64,000 nucleotides of DNA from Uliginosibacterium paludis (GCF_039631355.1 NZ_JBDIVF010000006.1:113264-177263); one strand, 5' to 3'; positions 34,001-43,257 are shown, counted from the first letter of the stretch. A program made the numbers and translations. The notes: a model not told the origin generated them from the letters alone.

Positions 34001-36034
34001 ATGACCCAGGATACTGATCTCGCCCGCCGCCGCGCGCTGCGGATGTTCGCCGGCATGCCCCTGTTCCCGCTGGCAGGCGCCACGCTCCTGAGCGCCTGCG
34101 GAGGCGGCGGCAGCACCAGCGAAGCAGCGGTTTCGTCGAGCTCGGCGGCCTCCAGTGCCGCCTCGTCGAGCGCGGCTTCCTCGGCAGCCAGTTCGGCGGC
34201 CTCCAGCGCCAGCTCGGCGTCGAGCAGTGCGGCAAGCCTGACTTCGGTCAGCTTCGAAGGCATGGCCGCCCCCACGCTGGCGGTGCCGGCCGAAATGGCC
34301 ACCACCACCGTCAAGTCGACCGCGGTGGCGACCTACAGCAATGGCGTGACCCAGCGCTACGCCCTGAGCTATCGCCCCTTCTTCATCACCGGTGACATGG
34401 TGCCCGACGGCAAGGGCGGCACGATCCTGAGCGGCGGCTACTACGACATCAACAACCAGCCGATCATCGACAAGTCGGTCGCCGGCAGCGAGCGCCAGTT
34501 CTATTCCGACAGCCCCGATGGCTCCTCCCTGCTGACCCTGGCGAAGCCGACCGTGAGCGGCGTGAAGGGCAATACCGTGTTCGCGGTGGTGCAGTTCGAA
34601 TACACGACGCGCGACCTCGCCGGCACCTCGGCCTACGGCACGCTGCCCTCGCCGATCGCGGTGCTGACCCTGGATCAGGACCCGGCCACCGGCAACCTGA
34701 GCCTGGTGAAGTATCACAATGTGGATACCTCCGGCGCGCATGGCCTCTGGATCACCTGCGGCGCGAGCCTCTCGCCCTGGGGCACGCACCTCTCGAGCGA
34801 GGAATACGAGCCGGATGCGCAATTCATCGCCAGCAACACGATGTTCCAGGCCTACAGCAAGAACCTCTATGGCGACGCCAGCAAGGCCAATCCCTATCAC
34901 TACGGCCACCTGCCCGAAGTCACGGTGAATCCGGACGGCACCGGCTCCATCAAGAAGCACTATTGCCTGGGCCGCATCTCGCACGAGCTGATCCAGGTGA
35001 TGCCGGACAACCGCACCGTGCTGATGGGTGACGACTACACCAACGGCGGTCTCTTCATGTTCGTGGCCGACAAGGAGAAGGATCTCTCCGCCGGCACGCT
35101 GTATGTGGCGAAGGTCGGCAGCGGCTTCGTGGCCGATGTGACGGCTGCGGGGGCTGCGCTGAGCTGGATCAGGCTCGGCCATGCGACCAGCGCCGAGATC
35201 GAGGCGCTGGCGGGCAGCCTCGCACCGGCCGACATCCTGACCGCGGTGAAGACCGATCCGGCCGACACCACCTACACCAAGATGTATCTGGACGGCAGCG
35301 CGCAGTGGGTCAAGCTCAAGACCGGCATGGAGAAGGCTGCCGCCTTCCTCGAAACCCACCGTTATGCCAACCTCATGGGCGCAACGATGTCCTTCACCAA
35401 GATGGAAGGCACCACCGTCAACATCAAGGACAAGATCGCCTACTCGGCCCTGCAGAACATCCAGTCCGCGATGATCAAGGGCAATGCGGCCAACAACGCC
35501 AGCGGCGGCATCGCGCTCGACAAGGCGATCAGCGCCGGCGGCGTGCTGGCGCATACGCTGGCGGGCGGTCAGTCCGACACCACTGGCACCGCGATCAACA
35601 GCGAGTGGGTGCCCTCGCAGACCCGCTTCCTGCTGCTGGGCGAAGACATCACGGCGGACGCGCTGGGCAACACCGCCAACCCCGACAAGATCGGCAACCC
35701 GGACAACCTCAAGTTCTCCGAGAAGCTGCGCACCCTCTTCATCGGCGAGGACAGCAGCCAGCATGTGAACAACTTCCTGTGGGCCTACAACGTCGACACG
35801 AAGAAGCTCTCGCGCCTGATGTCCGTGCCCGCCGGTGGCGAATCGACCGGCCTGCATGCGGTCGACAGCATCAACGGCTGGACCTACATCATGAGCAACT
35901 TCCAGCACGCCGGTGACTGGGGCTCGATCCACAACACGGTGAAGAGCACGCTGGACCCGCTGGTGCGCGCGAACTACAAGGATCGCTACGGTGCTGCCGT
36001 CGGCTACCTCACCGGCGTGCCGCTGGCTTCCTGA
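34001..36034 (+). CDS. PhoX-like (DUF839) secreted phosphatase-type protein
   Basis: This 677-residue protein has a twin-arginine signal with a lipobox (ARRRALRMFAGMPLFPLAGA, then LLSAC), followed by a Ser/Ala-only linker of about 50 residues. The large domain resembles DUF839/PhoX proteins: HGLWITCGASLSPWGTHLSSEE, GRISHELIQVMPDNRTVLMGDD and a FIGEDSSQHVNNFLWAYN segment near the end. PhoX enzymes are calcium/iron alkaline phosphatases exported by Tat. The start is the ATG at 34001 after AGAGAG; a GTG three codons earlier is possible. Terminated at 36057-36080. Confidence 0.8.
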   Translation: MTQDTDLARRRALRMFAGMPLFPLAGATLLSACGGGGSTSEAAVSSSSAASSAASSSAASSAASSAASSASSASSSAASLTSVSFEGMAAPTLAVPAEMATTTVKSTAVATYSNGVTQRYALSYRPFFITGDMVPDGKGGTILSGGYYDINNQPIIDKSVAGSERQFYSDSPDGSSLLTLAKPTVSGVKGNTVFAVVQFEYTTRDLAGTSAYGTLPSPIAVLTLDQDPATGNLSLVKYHNVDTSGAHGLWITCGASLSPWGTHLSSEEYEPDAQFIASNTMFQAYSKNLYGDASKANPYHYGHLPEVTVNPDGTGSIKKHYCLGRISHELIQVMPDNRTVLMGDDYTNGGLFMFVADKEKDLSAGTLYVAKVGSGFVADVTAAGAALSWIRLGHATSAEIEALAGSLAPADILTAVKTDPADTTYTKMYLDGSAQWVKLKTGMEKAAAFLETHRYANLMGATMSFTKMEGTTVNIKDKIAYSALQNIQSAMIKGNAANNASGGIALDKAISAGGVLAHTLAGGQSDTTGTAINSEWVPSQTRFLLLGEDITADALGNTANPDKIGNPDNLKFSEKLRTLFIGEDSSQHVNNFLWAYNVDTKKLSRLMSVPAGGESTGLHAVDSINGWTYIMSNFQHAGDWGSIHNTVKSTLDPLVRANYKDRYGAAVGYLTGVPLAS

Positions 36035-36056
36035 ATGATGCGGCTGGCATGACGGA

Positions 36057-36080
36057 ACGGGGTCTTCGGACCCCGTTTTT
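36057..36080 (+). terminator. Intrinsic terminator of the PhoX-like gene
   Basis: An 8-bp stem (36057-36064 with 36069-36076) closed by a UUCG tetraloop is followed by TTTT, 22 bp after the stop codon. This is a textbook rho-independent terminator. Confidence 0.92.
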
Positions 36081-36456
36081 CATTGGGCGGCACAGCCGTG
36101 GCGTCCGTCCGGCCTGGCGGACGTGCGTGGCTTCTGCGGCACGCTTCGCTGCGCTCAGGGTGGCCAGCATCGAGCCTTTGCGTTTCTCAGGGCGCCGCAA
36201 ACAGAGCGAACCGCGCCGTAATGCCGAATCGGCGGGCAATTCCGGTCATATATCGATCGGGAGATGTTGCTTATCGAGAAAACTTCATGCAATGCGCATG
36301 AATTCTTGACGCCGGACAGCTAGGGTATTTGCAGCCCGCTGCCAAACTGCCGCCCTCCGGATGCGTGCCGCTTTGCCAGCACGCGCCGGGCCGGCTTCCT
36401 GCCGGGCGGACCCGCGCCGGGACGCTTCAACCCTCCTGCCCTGACAAAGGCCTGCC
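36081..36456. other. Intergenic region upstream of the GGDEF-hemerythrin gene
   Basis: No convincing gene was seen. At about 36138-36163 a segment (GCTTCGCTGCGCTCAGGGTG) resembles the right end of the 109-bp element at 25431-25539, possibly a relic. The right part should hold the promoter of the downstream gene, whose leader is AT-richer (36231-36330). Confidence 0.4.
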
Positions 36457-37851
36457 ATGTTTTCCAGCGAGAATCTTTCCGCCATCCTCGCCGCCCTGCC
36501 TGACCTGGTCTTCGTGCTGACCCGCAGCGGGCTGTATGCCGAAGTTTTCGGCGGGATGGATCTTCGTTACTACCACGACGCCCGGGGCCTCGTCGGCCGC
36601 CAGATTGCCGAAGTGGTGCCACCTGAAAAGGCCGGCTGGTTCCTCGCCCAGGTGGCCCGCGCCCTGGACGAGGGCGGCATGCACATCGTGGAATACAGCC
36701 TGTCGACCGCGGATGTCCGCGGGCTGGAGGCGCAGGGGCCTGCCGAGCCGCTCTGGTTCGAGGGCCGCATCCAGCGCCTGGGCTTCCAGGTGCAGGGCGA
36801 GGACGCCGTGCTGTGGGTGGCGAGCAATGTCACCGAGCGGCATGCGCTCGAGGCGCGCCTGCGGGCGCAGAGCGAGACCGATGCCCTCACCGGCCTGTGG
36901 AACCGGCGCTGTTTCGAGAAGCGGGTGCGGCAGGAAATGCATCGTGCATTGCGCTATGCCCATCCGGTGTCCCTGCTCATTTTCGACATCGACCATTTCA
37001 AGGTCGTCAATGACACCTGCGGCCATCAGGCCGGCGACGAAGTGCTGGTCGAAGTCGCCCGCCTGGTGGAAGGCTGCATCCGCGAGTCCGATTCGCTGAC
37101 CCGCTGGGGCGGCGAGGAATTCACCGTGCTGATGGCCGATACCGCACTGGAAACCGCCGGACTCGCCGCCGAAAAGCTGCGCAGCGCGGTCGCGGCGCAT
37201 CGCTTCAGCCATGGCCTGCGGATCACCGTCAGCATCGGCGTGGCGGAGTGGGCGGGTGAGGATGAAAGCCTGCACGGGCTCGTGTCGCGGGCCGACGAGG
37301 CGCTCTATACCGCCAAGCACACCGGCCGCAATCGCAGCGTGCTGGCCCGCGCCGATGCCGCGCCAGGCCTGCCGCTGATGACCGATGGCCTGCCGCTGAG
37401 CCTGCACTGGCGTGCGCACTATGAATCGGGCCATGCCCAGATCGACGCCGAGCACCGCACCCTGTTCGACATGGCTGCGGCCCTGATGCGGGCGGTGGCC
37501 GAGGCCGGTGCCGAGGCCGGTGCCGGGCTGGTCAGCCGCATGGACGATCTGCTGGCCCACATCGGCGCCCATTTTTCAGCCGAGGAACGGATCCTGGCCG
37601 AGCAGGGCTGGGCGGGGCTGGATGCGCATCGCGCCGAGCACCGCGACCTGCTCGCACGTGCCGCCCAACTGCGCAGCCTGCTTCAGGCGGGCAGCGCACT
37701 GGGCACGCTGCAGGATCTCGTTCGCTTCGTGGCCATCGAAGTGGTGGCCAACCATGTGCTGCGCGTCGACCGCGAGTTCCACCCGCTGCTCTCGCCGAGG
37801 GAGGCGCCACTCAGCCCGCTGGCGGGATCAGCGCAACCGGGTCCAGCGTGA
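36457..37851 (+). CDS. PAS-GGDEF-hemerythrin diguanylate cyclase
   Basis: This 464-residue protein has a PAS-like N-terminus (about 8-125), a GGDEF domain (about 135-300) and a C-terminal hemerythrin domain (about 312-450). The GGDEF part has DIDHFKVVNDTCGHQAGDEV, an active-site GGEEF and an upstream RESD inhibitory c-di-GMP site at the correct 5-residue spacing. The hemerythrin part shows the expected ligands: ESGHAQIDAEHRTLFD, HIGAHFSAEERI, AHRAEHRDLL and VVANHVLRVDREF. It should make c-di-GMP under control of oxygen or another ligand bound at a di-iron site. The 3' end overlaps the convergent allA gene by 41 bp. Confidence 0.9.
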   Translation: MFSSENLSAILAALPDLVFVLTRSGLYAEVFGGMDLRYYHDARGLVGRQIAEVVPPEKAGWFLAQVARALDEGGMHIVEYSLSTADVRGLEAQGPAEPLWFEGRIQRLGFQVQGEDAVLWVASNVTERHALEARLRAQSETDALTGLWNRRCFEKRVRQEMHRALRYAHPVSLLIFDIDHFKVVNDTCGHQAGDEVLVEVARLVEGCIRESDSLTRWGGEEFTVLMADTALETAGLAAEKLRSAVAAHRFSHGLRITVSIGVAEWAGEDESLHGLVSRADEALYTAKHTGRNRSVLARADAAPGLPLMTDGLPLSLHWRAHYESGHAQIDAEHRTLFDMAAALMRAVAEAGAEAGAGLVSRMDDLLAHIGAHFSAEERILAEQGWAGLDAHRAEHRDLLARAAQLRSLLQAGSALGTLQDLVRFVAIEVVANHVLRVDREFHPLLSPREAPLSPLAGSAQPGPA

Positions 37852-38320
37852 CTTCGTCGCAGTTCGGGCCTTCGCCGGCGCGGTCGAGCACCAGGAAGTC
37901 GCTGACGGCGTCCAGCGCCAGCAGGGGATGGTGCCAGGTGCCGGTGGCGTAATTCACGCCCTGTTGCGGGCCGGCGAGGAAGCAGCGCAGCGTGGCCGCC
38001 GTCGGCGGCTCGCCCGGCGGGGCGACCACGACCAGATAGGGCCGGCCGGAGAGCGGGAAGAAGGCCTGCGAGGCTTTCGGATGGCGCTCCATCATGCTGA
38101 CGGTGAAGGGCAGGCTGCGCGGCAGGCCGCGGAAGATGCTGACGATGAGGCGGCCGTCCGCGCCCGGCTCCAGCCGGGCGAGGTCGTGATAGCGCTCGGT
38201 GTTGCCGCCATTGATGGTGAAGTGGCGGACCGCGTCGCTGGCCTCCAGCACCTCGCCGAAAGGCCTGAAAGCTTCGATCGTGAGCGGCTCCACCTGGAGC
38301 CGGCAGGGCGCTTCGATCAT
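37811..38320 (-). CDS. allA: Ureidoglycolate lyase
   Basis: This 169-residue enzyme splits ureidoglycolate into glyoxylate and urea. Motifs typical of AllA are INGGNTERYHDL, FTVSMMERHPKASQAFFPL, YLVVVAPPGEPP and GTWHHPLLAL. Length matches the family (about 160-170). The ATG at 38320 overlaps the allantoicase stop by 4 bp, so the two steps are translationally coupled. Its 3' end overlaps the GGDEF-hemerythrin gene on the other strand. Confidence 0.93.
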   Translation of the reverse strand: MIEAPCRLQVEPLTIEAFRPFGEVLEASDAVRHFTINGGNTERYHDLARLEPGADGRLIVSIFRGLPRSLPFTVSMMERHPKASQAFFPLSGRPYLVVVAPPGEPPTAATLRCFLAGPQQGVNYATGTWHHPLLALDAVSDFLVLDRAGEGPNCDEVTLDPVALIPPAG

Positions 38321-39321
38321 GCCGTGACCTTGCCGAACAGGCGCAGGCGGCTGACGCCGCCGTCGGGGAAGATGTTGAAGCGTACATGCGTGACCGGACC
38401 CAGCGCGGCGAGGCCGTCGAAGCCGTGGACCGCGTCCATCGACAGCTTCTGCGGCGCAAGCAGCTCGGGCCAGAACATGCTCTGGGTGATCAGCGACTGC
38501 GTGGTGCCGCCTTCCATGCGGGCCGCCTGCAGCGAGCAGGCATCCGGGAAGTTGCCCTTGAAGTGGGCGGTGTCGACTTCCACCCGCTCGATGATGCCGG
38601 GTGCTGCCAGGGCGATCACGCACCAGTCATTGCCCGGTTCGCGGCGGCGACGGGTTTCCCAACCATCGCCCATGTTCACGCCACGGCCCGGCAGCAGCAG
38701 CGTGGCGGCCAGACCGAAGTGTTCGTTGTTGGTGCCGACGACCCAGGCGCCATTGATCGCGGCCGCAAGATCCAGGCTGGCGCCCGGCTGCAGCGCGTCG
38801 CCGCTCGGGCGACCATAGATCCGCAGGCGGGCGACGCCGCCGTCCGGATAGATCGAGAGGCGCACATGGGTCCAGGCGGCATCGCTGTCGATCGCGTGAT
38901 AGTGGTGACTGTTGCCGGCGAGTGCCACGGCCGGCAGCAGCGGCTGCCAGGCGGTGTCGGCGGGCGGCACCTCGGCTTCGCAGACGCAGGCTTCGAGCGA
39001 GGCGCCGGGCGGGTAGTTGCCGGTGAAGTGGCTGGTGTCGATATCGACACCGGCGATGCGGCCGGCGCGCGCGAGCTTCACGACGCACCAGTCATTGCCC
39101 TGGCCGCGCTTGCGGCGGGACTCCCAGCCATCCATCCACTTGCCGTGGTCGTCATATTTGCCCGGGATGAAGACGGCGGCTTCCGGCGAGAGCATGCGGT
39201 CTTTCGGCGCGAAGAATTCATCGCTGGCGGCGACGGCTTTCGCGCCCAGACGCGGGTCGGCCAGGTTGGTGAAGCGGCGGGTGAAATCGGGGGCGTTGGG
39301 GTCGAGGGCGACGATGGCCAT
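38317..39321 (-). CDS. alc: Allantoicase
   Basis: This 334-residue enzyme hydrolyses allantoate to ureidoglycolate and urea. It has the characteristic internal duplication: KYDDHGKWMDGWESRRKRGQ with GNDWCVVKLA in the first half, and GVNMGDGWETRRRREPGNDW with VEVDTAHFKGNFPD in the second. The family usual length is about 330-340. It is preceded by an AAGGAA site and lies 160 bp downstream of an ABC ATPase gene on the same strand. Confidence 0.94.
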   Translation of the reverse strand: MAIVALDPNAPDFTRRFTNLADPRLGAKAVAASDEFFAPKDRMLSPEAAVFIPGKYDDHGKWMDGWESRRKRGQGNDWCVVKLARAGRIAGVDIDTSHFTGNYPPGASLEACVCEAEVPPADTAWQPLLPAVALAGNSHHYHAIDSDAAWTHVRLSIYPDGGVARLRIYGRPSGDALQPGASLDLAAAINGAWVVGTNNEHFGLAATLLLPGRGVNMGDGWETRRRREPGNDWCVIALAAPGIIERVEVDTAHFKGNFPDACSLQAARMEGGTTQSLITQSMFWPELLAPQKLSMDAVHGFDGLAALGPVTHVRFNIFPDGGVSRLRLFGKVTA

Positions 39322-39481
39322 GAATGGTTTTCCTTGTTCCGGATGGGTGCCAGCTTAGCCCGGTGGCGCGCGCTTGCGCGCAATGAGCTTTATTCACGCC
39401 GGCATATGGGCGACATGTTCGCGGGCGAGGGGAGCGGCCGCAAGGGGCGCTCGCCCCCGGTGAAGTATTGCGCAGGCGGTT

Positions 39482-40210
39482 TCAGGCTACCGCGCCGATG
39501 AACTGCTGGAACTCGGGCGTCTTCGGATTCGCGAAAAGCTCCCTCGGATGCCCGGTTTCATGCACCCGGCCCTGATACATGAAGACCAGCTTGTCGCCGA
39601 CTTCGCGGGCAAAGCGCATCTCGTGGGTCACCATGATCAGCGTCATGCCCTCGCTGGCGAGCTGCTTCACCACCGCGAGCACTTCGTTGACGAGTTCCGG
39701 GTCCAGCGCCGAGGTAATCTCGTCGCACAGCAGCACCTTGGGCTGCATCGCCAGCGCGCGGGCAATCGCCACACGCTGCTGCTGGCCGCCGGAGAGCTGG
39801 TCGGGATAGGCGTCGAACTTTTCGGCGAGCCCCACTTTTTCGAGCATCGCGCGGGCAATCGCTTCGCACTCTGCCTTCGGCGTCTTCTTGACCACCTGGG
39901 GGGCGAGCATCACGTTCTCGCCGGCCGTGAGGTGCGGGAAGAGGTTGAACTGCTGGAAGACCATGCCGACCTTCTGGCGCAGCGCGCGCAGATCGGTCTG
40001 GCCGGCATAGAGGCGTTCGCCATCGACCTCGATCAGCCCGTCGTCGAAGGTTTCCAGCCCGTTGATCGAGCGCAGCAGCGTGCTCTTGCCCGAGCCGCTG
40101 CGGCCGATGATGGCCACCACCTCGCCGGGCTCGACACGCAGGTCGATGCCCTTGAGCACATGGTTCTGGCCGAAATGCTTGTGCAGGGCGTCAATGCGCA
40201 GAAGAGCCAT
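39482..40210 (-). CDS. ABC transporter ATP-binding protein, polar amino-acid type
   Basis: This 242-residue ATPase has Walker A GRSGSGKST, Q-loop MVFQQFNLFPH, signature LSGGQQQR, Walker B VLLCDEITSALDPE and switch MVTHEM. The FNLFPHLTA and SALDPE forms are typical of GlnQ/HisP-type amino-acid importers. It overlaps the permease gene by 20 bp. It belongs with the two permeases and the binding protein at 40191-42387, and probably imports a ureide or amino-acid-like compound used by allantoicase. Confidence 0.92.
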   Translation of the reverse strand: MALLRIDALHKHFGQNHVLKGIDLRVEPGEVVAIIGRSGSGKSTLLRSINGLETFDDGLIEVDGERLYAGQTDLRALRQKVGMVFQQFNLFPHLTAGENVMLAPQVVKKTPKAECEAIARAMLEKVGLAEKFDAYPDQLSGGQQQRVAIARALAMQPKVLLCDEITSALDPELVNEVLAVVKQLASEGMTLIMVTHEMRFAREVGDKLVFMYQGRVHETGHPRELFANPKTPEFQQFIGAVA

Positions 40211-40847
40211 GAAATTTCCTTTCGAGGTAGGACGCGTAGAGCGACAGCGGATAACAGAGGATGAAATAGCCCAGGGCGACGAAGCCGAAGACCATGAAGG
40301 GCTGGAAGGTGGCGTTGGCGAGCATGGAGCCGGTCTTGGTGAGCTCGGCGAAGCCGATGATGGAGGTCACCGCCGTGCCCTTGACGATCTGCACCGAGAA
40401 GCCGACGGTGGGTGCGACCGCGATGCGCAGGGCCTGCGGCAGCACCACATGGCGCATCTGCTCGAACCAGCTCATGGCCAGGCTGGCCGAGGCCTCCCAC
40501 TGGCCTTTCGGAATGGCGTCGACACAGCCTCGCCAGATTTCCGCCAGATAGGCGCTGGAGAACGCGGTGAGACCCAGGGCGGCGGCCAGCCAGGGCGGCA
40601 CATCCACGCCCAGCAGCGCGATGCCGAAGAAGATCATGAAGAGCTGCATCAGCAGCGGTGTGCCCTGGAAGAATTCGATGTAGCCGCGCGCGCTGCGCTG
40701 CAACCAGACGCGGTGCGACATGCGCGCGGCCAGGATGGCAAGCCCCATCAGGCCGCCGAGCAGGAAGGCGGTCAGCGAGAGGCCGACGGTCCAGCGCGCG
40801 GCGAGCGCCAGGTTGCGGACGATGTCCCAGACGGAAAACTCGATCAT
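40191..40847 (-). CDS. ABC transporter permease, polar amino-acid type (second)
   Basis: This 218-residue HisM/GlnP-type permease has the family segment GYIEFFQGTPLLMQLFMIFFG, and YLAEIWRGCVDAIPKGQWEASASL with the EAA contact region. The ATG at 40847 has an AGGAGG site and overlaps the stop of the preceding permease by 4 bp. It forms the heterodimeric channel with that gene product. Confidence 0.9.
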   Translation of the reverse strand: MIEFSVWDIVRNLALAARWTVGLSLTAFLLGGLMGLAILAARMSHRVWLQRSARGYIEFFQGTPLLMQLFMIFFGIALLGVDVPPWLAAALGLTAFSSAYLAEIWRGCVDAIPKGQWEASASLAMSWFEQMRHVVLPQALRIAVAPTVGFSVQIVKGTAVTSIIGFAELTKTGSMLANATFQPFMVFGFVALGYFILCYPLSLYASYLERKFHGSSAH

Positions 40848-41515
40848 GCCGTCCTCCTGCGCACGACGAAGCGCGAGCCGATGCGGGCCAGCACGGCACG
40901 CAGGCCGACCGACAGCGCGAGATAGAGGAGGGCCACGATGATGTAGGTCTCGAAGGCGCGGAAGTTGCGCGACTGGATGAAGTTCGCCGCGAAGGTCAGC
41001 TCCTCGGCCGCGATCTGCGAGCACACCGAGGTGCCCAGCATCACGATCACGATCTGGCTGGAGAGCGCTGGCCACACTTTCTGCAGCGCCGGGCGCAGCA
41101 CCACATGGCGGAAGATCTGGCTGCGCGTCATCGCCAGCGAGCCGGCGGCTTCGATCTGGCCACGCGGAATCGCCTGGATGCCGGCGCGGATGATCTCGGT
41201 GGAATAGGCGGCCAGGTTGATGATCACGGCCAGCACGGCGGCCGTGCCTTCACCCAGGCGCAGCCCGAGGGCTGGCAGGCCGAAGAAAATGAAGAAGAGC
41301 TGGACAATGAAGGGCGTGTTGCGGATCAGCTCCACATACAGACCGAAGAGCCAGGCAAAGGGCTGGATGCGCCAGGCACGCAGCACCGCACCGAGGATGC
41401 CCAGCGCCACGCCGGCCAGCGCGCCGGTTGTGGTGAGCAGCATCGTGTAGCCGATGCCGGAGGCGAGTTGCCCGCTGTAGGGCAGGATCGCGGAGAAATC
41501 GAATTGGTAGGCCAT
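40844..41515 (-). CDS. ABC transporter permease, polar amino-acid type (first)
   Basis: This 223-residue permease has LYVELIRNTPFIVQLFFIFFGLP and YSTEIIRAGIQAIPRGQIEAAGSL, the standard HisQ/HisM family motifs. About five TM segments are visible. It follows the binding protein gene by 80 bp and is coupled to the second permease by an ATGA overlap. Confidence 0.9.
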   Translation of the reverse strand: MAYQFDFSAILPYSGQLASGIGYTMLLTTTGALAGVALGILGAVLRAWRIQPFAWLFGLYVELIRNTPFIVQLFFIFFGLPALGLRLGEGTAAVLAVIINLAAYSTEIIRAGIQAIPRGQIEAAGSLAMTRSQIFRHVVLRPALQKVWPALSSQIVIVMLGTSVCSQIAAEELTFAANFIQSRNFRAFETYIIVALLYLALSVGLRAVLARIGSRFVVRRRTA

Positions 41516-41595
41516 GAGGGCTTCCTGTCAGCGGGAAGGCTGGCCTGCCGCAGCCGGGCGTGCGGCGGCAGGCGCAAGGGGGCGAAGACAGCGGA

Positions 41596-42387
41596 TTACA
41601 GGTCGGCCGGCAGCGGGTTGTGCAGCCACTTCTGGGCGATCTGGTTCAGCGAGCCATCCTTCTTGGCCTTGGCGATCACTTCATTGACCTTGCCCAGCAG
41701 CGCGGCCTCACCCTTGTTCACGCCCACGAAGCAGGGCGAATTCTTGATCAGGAACTTGGGCGTGAGCGGGCGCAGCTTGGTGCGTTCGTTGAGTGCTGCG
41801 GCCACCACGTTGCCGGTGGCGGCGAACTGGGTCTGGCCGGAGAGATAGGCCGAGATCGTGGAGTTGTTGTCCTCGAAGCGCTTGATGGTGACGGCTGCCG
41901 GCGCGATCTTGGTCAGCTCCAGGTCTTCCACCGAGCCACGCGTCACGCCGACCGTCTTGCCGGCCAGGTCAGCCACGCTGGCCGCCTTGGCGTCCGCCGG
42001 GCCGAACACGCCGTTGTAGAAGGGCGCGTAGGCGACGCTGAAATCGATCACCTTTTCACGATCGGGATTCTTGCCGAGGCTGGAGATCACCAGGTCGGCC
42101 TTGCCGGTGGTGATGTAGGGGATGCGGTTGGTGGATGACACCGGGATCAGCTCCAGCTTCACGCCGAGATCCTTGGCGATCAGCGCGGCCATGTCGATGT
42201 CGTAGCCCTGCGGCTTCATGTCGGCGCCCACCGTGCCGAAGGGCGGGAAATCCTGCGGTACGGCCACGCGCAGGGTGCCGCTCTTCTTCACGTTGTCGAG
42301 GACATCTGCATGGGCTGGCAGGCTGGCGAACACGTCCAGCGCAAGTGCGGAGGTGGAAAGGAAGCTGAGGACGGTACGACGGTTCAT
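41596..42387 (-). CDS. ABC transporter substrate-binding protein, polar amino-acid type (family 3)
   Basis: This 263-residue periplasmic protein has a signal peptide (VLSFLSTSALALDVFASLPA) followed by VKKSGTLRVAVPQDFPPFG, the typical SBP_bac_3 opening, and DLVISSLGKNPDREKVIDFS. The ATG at 42387 has a GGAG site; upstream codons lack a start. It lies 52 bp after the GntR gene. The neighbouring allantoicase and ureidoglycolate lyase suggest a ureide or related nitrogen compound as ligand. Confidence 0.9.
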   Translation of the reverse strand: MNRRTVLSFLSTSALALDVFASLPAHADVLDNVKKSGTLRVAVPQDFPPFGTVGADMKPQGYDIDMAALIAKDLGVKLELIPVSSTNRIPYITTGKADLVISSLGKNPDREKVIDFSVAYAPFYNGVFGPADAKAASVADLAGKTVGVTRGSVEDLELTKIAPAAVTIKRFEDNNSTISAYLSGQTQFAATGNVVAAALNERTKLRPLTPKFLIKNSPCFVGVNKGEAALLGKVNEVIAKAKKDGSLNQIAQKWLHNPLPADL

Positions 42388-42439
42388 GTGAGGGACTCCA
42401 GAGGGGTAGGGACTGCAGGGACGGGATGCTCCACGCCGG

Positions 42440-43117
42440 TCAGGGCGCGTTGAAATGGATGCCGACGCGTGCCGCGGCACGCATCAGGTGAAGACTCATG
42501 GCGGTGTGGGCGGCGTCGCCATCGCCGGCGCGGATCGCGTCGAGGACCGCACGGTGTTCATCCGCCGGCGCCCACAGGCCTTCGGGCTCGGCGAAGGGCA
42601 GGCGTACCGAGTGGCCGATCGGCTCTTCGAGCGAGCGGATCACCGAAGCGAGCAGCGGGTTGGCGGAGTGCTCGGCGAGTGCCAGGTGGAAGGCGAGGTC
42701 GGCCTCGGCGGCAGCGACCAGGTCGAGCTTGTGCAGGGCGGTTTCGAGCGCGTGCTGGCTGGCTTCGAGCAGGGCGCGGGCCGCTTCGTTGCGACGCCGT
42801 GCTACCAGCGCCGCGGCGGCGGGCTCGACGATGGCGCGGAACTGGAAGACATCCTGCGCGGGCAGGGCGAGCGGGCCGGTCGGCACCTCGGCCAGCGGGC
42901 GGCGCAGGCCGGCGGTGACGAACACGCCCTTGCCCGGCTGGCAACGCACCAGACCCAGGGCTTCAAGGGTGGAGATGGCTTCGCGCAGGGCCGCGCGGCT
43001 GATGCCGAGCGTGACCGACAGCTCGCGCTGGCCGGGCAGCATCTCGCCGCTGCGAAAGCGGCCTTCATGGATCTGGCGTTGCAGGGTCTGCGCGGCGAAG
43101 CTGGAGATGCGTGGCAT
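42440..43117 (-). CDS. GntR-family regulator, FadR subfamily (FCD domain)
   Basis: This 225-residue regulator has an N-terminal winged helix (LPGQRELSVTLGISRAALREAISTLEALGLV, then CQPGKGVFV) and an all-helical FCD domain with metal/effector residues (DLAFHLALAEHSANPLL, DEHRAVLDAIRAGDGDAAHTAM). It is the first gene of the leftward unit with the ABC transporter and allantoicase, so it probably controls them. A symmetrical FadR-type operator lies directly in front of its start (43128-43158), which suggests autoregulation. Confidence 0.92.
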   Translation of the reverse strand: MPRISSFAAQTLQRQIHEGRFRSGEMLPGQRELSVTLGISRAALREAISTLEALGLVRCQPGKGVFVTAGLRRPLAEVPTGPLALPAQDVFQFRAIVEPAAAALVARRRNEAARALLEASQHALETALHKLDLVAAAEADLAFHLALAEHSANPLLASVIRSLEEPIGHSVRLPFAEPEGLWAPADEHRAVLDAIRAGDGDAAHTAMSLHLMRAAARVGIHFNAP

Positions 43118-43127
43118 GGTCTCGAAT

Positions 43128-43158
43128 CTGGTTGTACTGGTCTGACCAGTTGAACCAG
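43128..43158. promoter_or_regulatory. Nested palindromic operator of the GntR regulator
   Basis: A perfect 15-bp palindrome (ACTGGTCTGACCAGT, 43136-43150) is flanked on both sides by CTGGTT / AACCAG (43128-43133 and 43153-43158), giving a 31-bp dyad with two mismatched positions. The core fits the FadR-subfamily pattern TNGTNNNACNA. It ends 11 bp upstream of the regulator's ATG at 43117. Confidence 0.75.
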
Positions 43159-43257
43159 TTAAAGCGAGTGTCGTGCCAGTTCGCGTTCAGGCGTTGCCGG
43201 ATCCCTGAAATCGCCGGTGCAGCCGGCGTTTGGCCGGATCGGGCGGGGCGTGGCCGG

